From NCBI RefSeq assembly GCF_019175285.1, contig NC_056530.1, positions 11,373,645 through 11,437,644 on the forward strand: a stretch of DNA of 64,000 nucleotides, read 5' to 3'. The notes beneath the pieces were generated by a model, which did no database searches, was not told where the DNA came from, and saw only the letters and a program-made list of their open reading frames with translations. How positions within the stretch are numbered: position 1 is the stretch's first letter; every line of letters starts with the position of its first letter. A program made the translations under genes and the position numbers. Below, piece after piece: positions 55,245 to 64,000 of the stretch. This DNA is from Sceloporus undulatus. Its lineage: Eukaryota > Chordata > Lepidosauria > Squamata > Phrynosomatidae.

Positions 55245-55440
55245 TGTTGATGCCACTTCAACCATCATGATTCCATTGTACAGAATCCTGGGATCTGCAG
55301 TTTGGTTGAGGTGCCTGGAATACCTTCTTGGAGAGCCCTTAGCACTCCCTAGCTGAGAATTCTCTATAGCTTTCCAAACTAGATATCCCAGGAACCCATA
55401 GGATCAAACTATGACAATTAAAGTGGCATCTACCAACTGT
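55245..55440. mobile_element. Palindromic MITE (family P), diverged
   Basis: GATGCCACTTCAACCATCAT and AATTAAAGTGGCATCTACCA arms with central CCCAGGAACCCATAGGATC. Confidence 0.6.
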
Positions 55441-55660
55441 GTAATGTGCAAATATGCTTGTTGTTTGTGTATACATTTTGGGGCACCACCAACAGGGCTG
55501 GAAAAGATCCTTTGTAATGGATGGAGCAGGAGCTATTCCCCATTGGCTTCATCATTCCATTTTGGCACATTGAAAACAACATAACATTATTTTCTGCTAC
55601 CATTTTGGCTGACCTGTTCATGATTTTTTTTAGGGGAATAGGGAGGTTGGGGGCTTGGTG

Positions 55661-55781
55661 ACACAAGGGACACCATTTTGCTATGCTATTGTATTTAATG
55701 GGACTTGAGTATCCATGGATTTTGTTATCCACGGGGGATCGTGGGACCAAACCCCAGCGGATAACAAGGTCTCACTGTACT
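55661..55781 (-). mobile_element. Tigger/pogo-like DNA element fragment
   Basis: GGGACTTGAGTATCCATGGA, ACCAAACCCCAGCGGATAAC ending AAGGTCTCACTGTA: the Tigger/MER2-type terminus. Confidence 0.72.
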
Positions 55782-57214
55782 ACATTTGTTTTGCGGCTGG
55801 CCAGGGTTTTGCAAAAACAAACACCCATAACTTGGCATAAAATTGGGGGGGGGGGGAGGTTTGGAATGCTTTGCGGGTACTTTTAGGGGGTTCCAAGTCC
55901 ATATTTTGGGATCCCCAGGCATGGCTACATGCAACCCATGGACCACACTTTCTCCACCTCTGCTATAAAAATGGAGAAATTGAAAGAAGGAATAGAGAAA
56001 GAGAGGGAGAGAGCAAGAGAAAGCAGGCAGGGATTCTTAGATAAATTCTGCACCCTCGGCATGCGTTGAATTGTGCAACCCAGCCTTTACCAGCATCTTA
56101 CAGAAGGGAATGATGTACAACCTTAATACAGCTTTGCAGAATTTTGTGACATCTCTCCCTTCGGTTGCCTTTCTCTCTTTTTTCTAAGCATTCTGATTTA
56201 CAAGTCATTATTCCTGAACCTACTGGAGCTAATTCTCTGTAATGAGAGCTTGCTTTCCCCCCCCTTTTTCTTTGATTGCCTTGTTCTGAGAAAATGGAGC
56301 TCTTCAAAGCCGGTCCCTGGCTTTATTTATATATTTTAAATAAGTGCAAATGGTTGAAGTGAACCAGTTTTGATCTCTGCTGTCATTATGGGTGGGTAGG
56401 AGATTGAGCGTTCAGTGACTTTTATCATCCAGACCTCATCCTATTCCAGAAGGTTGCAGAAAAATCCTTGGGTCGACAGAGGCCTAATTTGTAATTGGCT
56501 CGGCAAGAAATGGTGTCTTGACCAAAAACGATCAATGGCCACAAGAGTTTTCTTATTTAGGGACTTTTTGTTTTGAAGCAATACGACTTGGCCATGGTAT
56601 GAATAAGAAACTCAAAGCACATAGCCAAGCAGCAAACAGAAAGAAGACAAGCTCCATGTGCTCCAAGATGCTCAACTGTTATTCAGTGTTTATTCAGTGT
56701 TCAGTGGTCATGGTGACACATGCCTTAGGCGGGACTGTCCACACGAGCAATAAAATGTAGTTTCACCCAGTTTTGAAACCTACCTGTTTAAACGACACGT
56801 GTGTCCGACATGGGGAGAGTCTAGGATGAAGCTATGATCTGAGTCTAAACACTCTTTGTTCTGATTCAAACCAGACTGCATGCCAACGCAGAGATGGGAG
56901 GAAAAAAATGCCGCTCAGGGTTTGGATTTCTTTGTTGACCATCTGTGAATCCATCACATATGTGGCCCCTGAGGTCTTCATGGTGTCATTTTGGAGTCTG
57001 CAGACTTTCTCCCAAATCATTTTTTGTTTGTTTGTTTCATCTTTGTGGCCCCAAAGTGCCAGTAAAAGGAGGCAGTATCTTTGCCTCCCACCATCCTCCA
57101 CCCCTCTCAAACCAGCCATATTTGTGCCAGAACAAGCCCATGTGCCTTCAGGATGGGGGAATGGCCCCTGCTTCCTTCACAGTTGCCTTCTTGGCACCAT
57201 CTTGGATTCTTGAT
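55782..57214. other. Intronic sequence
   Basis: 56,360-56,520 is non-repetitive; nothing else recognised. Confidence 0.35.
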
Positions 57215-57388
57215 CATTGCTGTGTGCCTTCAAGTCATTTCTGACTTGTGACAAGCCTATGCCGAACCTATCACAGGGTTTTCTTGGCATGATTCCTTAG
57301 AGGGGGTTGTCACTGCCATCCTCTGAGGCTGAGAGAGTGTGACATGCCTAGGGTGACCCAGTGGGTTTTCATGGTTGAGCCAGGATAC
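57215..57388 (-). repeat. MIR/CORE-type SINE, truncated
   Basis: GCTGTGTGCCTTCAAGTCAT to GTGGGTTTTCATGGTTGAGC. Confidence 0.86.
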
Positions 57389-57509
57389 AGAGAACATCCT
57401 AAAGAGCAAACTGAATATTCCAATGTGCTGTCAAATGCAACAGCTATGACTGGAATTTGGAGGTCCACTTTACTGGGATGAGTTTGGTTTCATCATTAGC
57501 CACAGGGAA

Positions 57510-57728
57510 CATCTAGACTGGAAAATTAATGCAGTTTGACACCGCTTTAACCATCATGGCTCCATGCTATGGGATCCTGGGATATGGACTTTTTCATGTC
57601 ATGAGAGCTCTCTGACAGAGGTGGATAAACAGGTCACAAAACTGCAAATCTCAGGATTCATAGCACTGAGCCATGGCAGTTAAAAAGCAGTGTCAAACTG
57701 CATTATTTCTGCAGTGTAGATGCAGCCG
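57510..57728. mobile_element. Palindromic MITE (family P)
   Basis: AATGCAGTTTGACACCGCTT and AGTGTCAAACTGCATTATTT arms; right terminus GCAGTGTAGATGCAGCC. Confidence 0.85.
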
Positions 57729-58290
57729 GTATCGCCTTTTGAATTCTACTTTTGGTTTAGTATTCAGCCAACTATTTTGCACGAGCCAAACCTTTAAAGC
57801 TAGAAGAATGGATTCTGGAACTTAATCCCATTCTTCTGTAATAATTGCAGCCTTTAATCTAATTAATTAATTAACAAGGTTAAGCATGTAGCAATGCTCG
57901 AGGAATTCGATCTTTGTGAATTTCCGTACGGAATGACCCCATGCATGCCTTGCAGGCTCAAGTACAGATTGGAACTCGACTATCCACCACTTTCACACTC
58001 TTCCAAACAGCGTGACATAATTATCACCCGTTCAGTTATATCAAAACAGCTATGTAAATAGTGTTTTGACAGGAATCTTATTTTTTTTCTAATGTGCTGA
58101 TGAATAAAGAAAGAGCAGATTTATGCCCTAAAAACACATGAAAATGGGGTGGGTGGAAGCTAGATTTGCTGCTCCCTGTTCTAGGCAGTCAAAAAGCATC
58201 CCTGGTTAATCAGGCAACGTTTCAGATCCTTTTAAAAGAGTGAGTTATTGGCATCTCCCAATTCAGTCTGAACCCAACATACACCACTGT
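57729..58290. other. Unique sequence, candidate conserved non-coding element
   Basis: 57,830-58,080 has TAAT-rich words (AATTAATTAATTAACAAGG) and no repeat character. This resembles developmental enhancers, but conservation cannot be judged from one sequence. Confidence 0.35.
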
Positions 58291-58627
58291 ATAAAATTGG
58301 CCCTCCATATCCACAGATTCCTTATCCATGGAGTCAACCGTCCATGATGCATGCATATATATTTGCATGCACCATGGACGGTTGACTCCATGGATAAGGA
58401 ATCTGTGGATGGATGGATGGATGGATGGATGGATGGATGGATGGATGGATGGATGGATATATAGATATATATATATATCCAAAAGCAAACCTTGATTTTA
58501 CTATTTTATATGAGAAACATCATTTTTACTCCATTGTATTTAGCAGGACTTGAGCATCCACAGATTTTGTTATCAATGGAGGGTCCTGCAACCAAACCCC
58601 AGTGGATACCAGTCCATTGTATATCAG
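58291..58627 (-). mobile_element. Tigger/pogo-like element with snap-back duplication and (GGAT)n
   Basis: Left part GGCCCTCCATATCCACAGAT; right part GACTTGAGCATCCACAGATT, ACCAAACCCCAGTGGATACC. Between them is a perfect 37-bp inverted repeat (58,310-58,346 and 58,373-58,409), then a (GGAT)n run of about thirteen units at 58,406-58,459. Confidence 0.75.
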
Positions 58628-59644
58628 ATATACAGTTAAATAGATACTCTTGGAAGTATCAGCTTCACTTAAGTTACAAGATACCCCTTGCTCCTTGCAA
58701 CCCAGTGCCCTTTCTCTTTCTCCTCCTTCCGCTCTTTTTTCCCTTTCTACTTTGTGGAACATTTTCCCCTGCCTTGCTGGCCTTGACTTCTTTTCACATC
58801 TCTATTTGCTCAGTTTTCCCCATGCTTTCTCTCATATCTAAGCCAGAGGTCCTTTTAAACTTTTAATTGAAGAGATGGGGTGCTGCAGATGTAAGCTATA
58901 CATGAAGCTACCTAAAGGCTTTATGGAGAAATTAACATGCCAGGTCTTTCTCTGCTATTGTCTTGGATGGTTGGCTAAGAGCAAGGACATCTGCTGCCTA
59001 GTGACTAAAGATAGTCACTAGTTACAGGCGGATTTGAATTAACTGAAAATAACTACAGTACTCGGTTTTTAGAATGAAATAAACCTGAGATGAGTATTCC
59101 CAGGATCTCCTTGGTATGTATAGAAGGTTCCAGGTGTTGAGGTTTCACATTTTGCACTTATTTTTGTCTCTGTCTTTCATGCTTAGAGGGGGGGTGGTTG
59201 CTTTACAGATAATTGATTACTTAATAAAACATATGTGTTCATTTGGGATTTCTTTAAATAGGTGACAGCTGTGGAAATATAATGCTGAATTATGCTATTT
59301 TTGTTGTATAATTGAGAGAAGCGGTTCAACTATGAGCATCTTGGCTCATCATAATCAGTTCACTTAGCATTCTTGGCATATCTAGAGAGAGACAGTTTGT
59401 GGTATAGTGCATGTTTTCGATTCAGAAGATCCCTGGTTCAGCCACTAGTAGGATGTTTGCAGAAGATCAAGGTGGATTAAATGTCCTGGACTCGAGCGTA
59501 GATGGTCCATCCCAGGTTTCCTATTGTGTGTCTGGGAAGGCTGGAACAATTGACCTGGGGCCATGAATAGTGAAGGAACTACAGATCAATAATGCCTGCA
59601 TCTTGTAGTTATTTAGATCCATTTCAATCTGTTTTCAGTCCTGG
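58628..59644. other. Intronic sequence
   Basis: No exon or element recognised except possible decayed SINE at 59,400-59,450. Confidence 0.35.
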
Positions 59645-60965
59645 ATAGGTGGTAGAGAAGACTCTGGTGACCTTGGTAGATGATCTACACTGGAAACCAG
59701 GCATCAGGGGAGTGTGTCCCTGTTATTTCTGCTGGACTTCTCAAAGGCTTCCAGTATCCTTCTGGGCCACCTTTCTGGGATGGGACTTGTTTTGCAGTGG
59801 CTCCATTCTTTCCTGGAGGGATGAACCCAAAAGGCAGTGCTGGGGAACTCTTCTTTGAGCCCGTGATACTTATGTCCCTCAAATTATTTAGCATATGCAT
59901 GAAACCACTAGGAGAGGTTATCTGGAGTTTTGGGGTTCAGTGGCATCCGTATGCAGATGACACCAAACTCTCCTATTCCTTTCTATCGGAATCCAAGGAA
60001 GCTATTTCAGTCCTTCAACCAGTGCTTGTCATCAGTAATGGACTGGATGAGAGTGAATGAATTTGGAAACTTAATCCAGACAAAATGGAGATGCTCCTGG
60101 TCAGTCAAAAGGAAGATCAGGTATTAGGGAGTCGGTCTGTGCTAGATAGGGTTACATTCTCCTTGCTTGAGTGTAGTCCTTGAGTCAACCTTGACCTCAG
60201 GGTTTGGTGGTGGCCAGGAATGTATGTACACAGTTAAGACATATGCGCCAGCTGTGATGTCTCCTTGAGACATCAGATCTGGCCATGGAGACACATGCCT
60301 TAGTTATGTCCCAGTTGGATTACTGTAGCGTTCACTATGACTGCTGACTTGGCGGTATGTTCAGAAACTTCAGCTGGTCTAAAGAGCTGCAGCCAGATTG
60401 CTAACTAAGCTTATTACTTTGGAGCACACAACTCCCTTGTTGCAACAGCTCCACTGGCTGCCAATCTATATTCGGGCACAAGTCAAAGTGCTGGTGTTGA
60501 CCTATAAAACACCATACCGCTCTGGCTGAGGCTACCTAAAGTATTCTCCTTTATGAATCTGCCCATGCTTTGAGATCTGCTAGCGAAGTCCTTCTCTCTG
60601 TCCCATCAGGAGAGGGTCTTCTTAGTGGCTGCCCCTAGAATCTAAAACTCCCTTCCCACATTAGTTAGACTAGATCTCTCCCTACTCTTCTTTGGAAAAC
60701 AGTTGAAGACTTTCCTGTTTTGACAGGCCTGCAAAGATTCATTGTTTTGGCAGCATGTACAATGTGCTGGATTTTCAATCTGTTATTTTCTTGTGCTGTT
60801 GTGGTACTTTTTACTGTTCACGTCTTTAACTGGTTTGAATTTTATTTTGGTGGTTTAATCACTTTTCAACTTTTTTGTGAATTTTTAACTCTCTGTTTTT
60901 GTTGTTGTTGTTGTTAAAACCTGTTGTGAGCTGCTGTGAACAAAAGGCCGGATATAATTAAATAT
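59645..60965 (+). mobile_element. L3/CR1-like LINE, 3' half
   Basis: The frame at 59,680-60,060 contains MSLKLFSICMKPLGEVIWSF then PYADDTKLSYSF, the YADD reverse-transcriptase box of L3/CR1-type LINEs. Colinear decayed coding blocks follow (TGGATTACTGTAGCG, CCACTGGCTGCC), and then a 3' end CTGTTGTGAGCTGCTGTGAA, GGCCGGATATAATTAAA. Multiple frame breaks; inactive. Confidence 0.82.
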
Positions 60966-61408
60966 CACCACCACCGTCATGATCATCATAATCTGAGGAG
61001 CGTACAGTCTTACTTTCAATGACTCCATGCCTGAAAACACAGCGCCTGGTGTCTCAAGGATCTGAAAGTATCTGAAATCCATTGAATCTATTGGCAGGTT
61101 GCTTGACTCTGCACTGCATCATTTTAACACAATAATTATTCCATACTTGCAAGTGGAAATCATATATGGGTTTTTGGAAGCATTTTCCAGCCATTTTAGA
61201 GGGTGTCTGCAGCAAATATATCATTCTTAAGCGGCTCCAGGAGTAGCAATTGACCTTAAGGTTGGATTGTTGCTTTTTTCGAGCAGGTTGGGGTAAGTTA
61301 GGTGCTTGGGAACCACATGTGTACGCTCCAACATTTCACAAATACCAAATTGGAATATGTGTGACTAAGCAACATCAGAATGTGGTCAAGAGGAGAAAAT
61401 GCAATAAT
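60966..61408. other. Intronic sequence
   Basis: Nothing recognised. Confidence 0.35.
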
Positions 61409-61668
61409 GGATCATAGAATCATAGAGTTGGAAGAGACCTCAAGGGCCATCCAGTCCAACCCCATTCTGCCATGCAGGAACCCTCAATCAAAGCATCCCC
61501 GACAGATGGCCATCCAGCCTCGGCTTAAAGACCTCCAAGGAAGGAGACTCCACTACACTCCGAGGGAGTTTGTTCCACTGTCAAACAGCCCTTACTGTCA
61601 GGAAGTTCCTCCTAATGTTGAGGTGGAATCTCTTTTCCTGTAGCTTGCATCCATTGCTCCGGGTCCTA
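61409..61668 (-). mobile_element. CR1 LINE 3' end
   Basis: GGATCATAGAATCATAGAGT to TAGCTTGCATCCATTGCTCC; low divergence from the copies at 13,110 and 31,345. Confidence 0.92.
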
Positions 61669-61789
61669 GATCAGACAAGCTAGAAGATGCCAGAATCTAC
61701 AGGGATGGGCAAGATCCTGCCCTCTCCTTTCTTTCCTGTTGAGCTGACTGCATACTCCTTTTCCATTTAAAGCTCAAGTCCAAAACCCA

Positions 61790-61998
61790 CTGCAGAAATA
61801 ATCCAGTTTCAGACTGTTTTAACTGCTCTCACTCAGTGCTAGGGAATCCTGGGAAGTGCGGTTTGTTGTGGCACCAGAGCTCTCTGACAGAGGAGGCTAA
61901 ATAATGTCTCAAAAAACTACAGTTCCCAGAATTTCCTAGCATTGGAAATTGCAGTTATAGCGGCCTCACACTGGATTATTTCTGCAGTGTGTTTTGGA
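61790..61998. mobile_element. Palindromic MITE (family P)
   Basis: Left end CACTGCAGAAATAATCCAGT; right end ACTGGATTATTTCTGCAGTG; inner GGCACCAGAGCTCTCTGACA. Confidence 0.85.
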
Positions 61999-62775
61999 GC
62001 TCGGTTTGCATCCATTGCTGCGTGCTGAGGACAAAGGGAAAAAGTGGGATGAAGAGAGAGGAAAAACCGGGCCATTTTACAAACAGCCGAAAGGGCAGGA
62101 TGACAATCAGGACTCTTTTTGCCCAATTGAGACAATATGAGGATATATCCGCATGCATCTGGTGGATCTATTTTTCCTGCTCCTGATATAGACAGTACTG
62201 GGATAGATGAGTGGAAGGCCAAATTTAGCAGAAGGAAGATTCGTGTAATCAGAGACAATTGATCAAATTCTTTTTTGTTTTACAAAAAAATAACAACCCT
62301 GGCTGATAGCAGGAGCGTTTTAATTTGTCTGGCCCTCCTACTCTCATAGCGAACAAAGAGGAAGTGTACCATATGGAAAAAATGTTTCTATTAGGCAGCT
62401 TGCTTTTAATCTGTTTGGTCCACAGAAACAATCAGCCAAAGCTTCATTTGTTGAATCACTGGGGGGCAGTTTTAATCAGTAGAGCTAAGCCTTTTATATA
62501 TATAAAAAATCCATTTTGCTTCTGGTGTGTTGCCAACATTGTTATTGTTGTTGTTTAACTGGCCGCACGCCTGTGCACTGGAATAGCAGTCTATCAGAAA
62601 TGTGATGGCAAAACTTTATGCCTGGATGGCAATATGTGATGGAAGGCGTTTCAGTGGGTTCATTTCTTTCTGGGTCCATTTGACGCTGAGGAGGGCAGAG
62701 CCAAACAGTGTTAGGGTCAACGTCGGAGGTGGGCAAAATGTTTTGTTTTGGAGTTATTTTTGCAAAGGAGGCACA
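61999..62775. other. Intronic sequence
   Basis: No element recognised. Confidence 0.35.
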
Positions 62776-62940
62776 TATGGTGCAAAGGGTGTTTGTGAAA
62801 ACCTCAAGCCCAAACTTTGGTCCTCCAGATCTTTTGGACTTCAGCACCCAGAATTCCCAACAGTTGGCCATTCTGGTTGAGGCTTCTGGGAGTTGAAGTA
62901 CAAAACACCTGGAAAACCAAGTTTGGGAATCACTGCACTA
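62776..62940. repeat. Small palindromic hAT-like element
   Basis: GATCTTTTGGACTTCAGCAC and GGGAGTTGAAGTACAAAACA arms around a CCAGAATTCCC centre; right end TTGGGAATCACTGCAC. Confidence 0.65.
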
Positions 62941-62995
62941 GACTCAGAGGATCCCTTTTTCATGCCTGTCCCAGGTGATTTTATTTTATTTTATC

Positions 62996-63140
62996 CGTTG
63001 TTGTGTGCCTTCAAGTCATTTCCAACTTATGGTGGCCCTATCATTGGGTTTTCTTGGCAAGTTTCTTCAGAGGGGGCTTGCTATTGCCATTCTCTGAGGC
63101 TGAGAGAGTGTGACTTGCCCAAAACCACCCGGCGGGGTGA
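62996..63140 (-). repeat. MIR/CORE-type SINE, truncated
   Basis: GTTGTGTGCCTTCAAGTCAT to GTGACTTGCCCAAAACCACC. Confidence 0.87.
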
Positions 63141-63360
63141 CAAAGTTTATCTATATCCCACTTTTTCCCACCATATAGGACCCAAAGAGGCTTGTGCCGT
63201 ACGATAAAACAATACAACTAAAAACAATCAGGGTTACAAACATGTAAAAAGCATTAAATACAATCCTCTTAAATAATAATTAGGTTGAAACACTTAAACG
63301 CGCATTTAAAACTACCCATTGCGCTACCCCATCCAAATTAAAAACTGAAGGCCTATTTAA
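63141..63360 (-). mobile_element. LINE 3'-end-like sequence
   Basis: TTTATCTATATCCCACTTTT, CCCAAAGAGGCTTGTGCC then AAAACAATACAACTAAAAAC is a common amniote LINE 3' region in reverse orientation. Confidence 0.5.
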
Positions 63361-64000
63361 ATAGAATTGAATTGCCTCTCCTAGAAAACTCAAGGACTGA
63401 CAATTTAGCTTTTCAATAGGATGCACTTCCTCTGGCACCTAAAATACTCATATTTTGAAACCAATTGCATCCACTTCAAGGGTTTAAATTCTTTTCTGTT
63501 GGAGGATGCCAGTGGCAGAAAACATGAACTGCAGGGCCATTGCAACTGTGCATCCCTGATCCACACTAATACAATGTGTTGATGTCAGATAGGTACTGGG
63601 AAACAGCAATAGTAAGCAGTGGATCTCTCAGAGATCCACCAGCAATGGCACGCTACCTAATTCTTGTAAGTATTGTGCAGATGAATCCAATGGTAAACCG
63701 TGCCTCTATGCCTTTTACTTCATAAATCTTCCATGATGAGAGAACCTCTAGCTATGGAAGTGTTAGTAGTTGTTTTGGACATTGTGCAAGGAGGTCTTGA
63801 ATACTTCTTTGTGCAACAAGTGTGTACCAGCTGACAGACTGCTCATGGGTGCCCATAGGTGCCCATGGGTGTACCCCTTGCCATTGGTCATGAGGGGGTT
63901 CACTCAAGCATAGAGATGGAAATAATATTTGAAAACCTTTGGAGGATGACTAATTTGGAAAATGGAGTCATATTTGGAGAAAATATTTGGGGAATGATTA
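63361..64000. other. Intronic sequence
   Basis: Some phrases may belong to family U; no exon recognised. Confidence 0.3.

Noticed and set aside
59680-60060. 126-codon plus-strand frame as host gene
   Set aside because: Contains the LINE reverse-transcriptase YADD box and is flanked by other LINE blocks.

Overview
The window is nuclear DNA from a vertebrate, almost certainly a squamate lizard and probably an iguanian (phrynosomatid-like). The evidence is the repeat content: CR1 LINEs ending in ATTCTATGAT-type repeats, MIR/CORE-type and other tRNA-derived SINEs, 5S-rRNA-derived SINEs, an RTE/BovB fragment, hAT and Tigger DNA elements, and many palindromic MITEs. Two 10-N gaps mark it as a draft assembly. 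Gene density is low and most of the sequence is intronic or intergenic.

Left half, minus strand, about 12,634-31,035: a complete six-exon gene that I identify as the lizard ortholog of human C1orf94. Coding exons run from the ATG at 31,035 through 30,758 (exon 1), 23,859-23,192 (2), 22,619-22,450 (3), 20,746-20,672 (4), 14,848-14,664 (5) and 13,031-12,956 (6, stop). A short 3' UTR follows, with AATAAA at 12,651-12,646. All splice phases agree and give a predicted protein of 483 residues. The molecular function of C1orf94 is not known to me.

Right half, plus strand: at 40,646-40,718 lies a short exon that encodes a signal peptide and ends in a GTGAGT donor. In mammals C1orf94 is head-to-head with CSMD2, so this is most likely the first coding exon of CSMD2. 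The rest of the window (40,719-64,000) would then be part of its first intron; I recognise no further exon there. Between the two start codons are about 9.6 kb holding a solo LTR nested in CR1, SINE clusters and a 1.3-kb composite satellite with embedded GATA runs, the last directly upstream of the CSMD2-like exon.

Repeats supply most of the unusual observations. Two palindromic repeat families carry hammerhead-ribozyme-like cores. A 33-nt U2 snRNA 5' fragment sits between perfect 13-bp target-site duplications. There are a hAT element with a perfect 8-bp duplication, a SPIN-like hAT element, a CpG-rich MITE-like element, several nested insertions, and a dispersed family I cannot classify. 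No tRNA gene, intact rRNA gene, CRISPR or operon-type feature is present.
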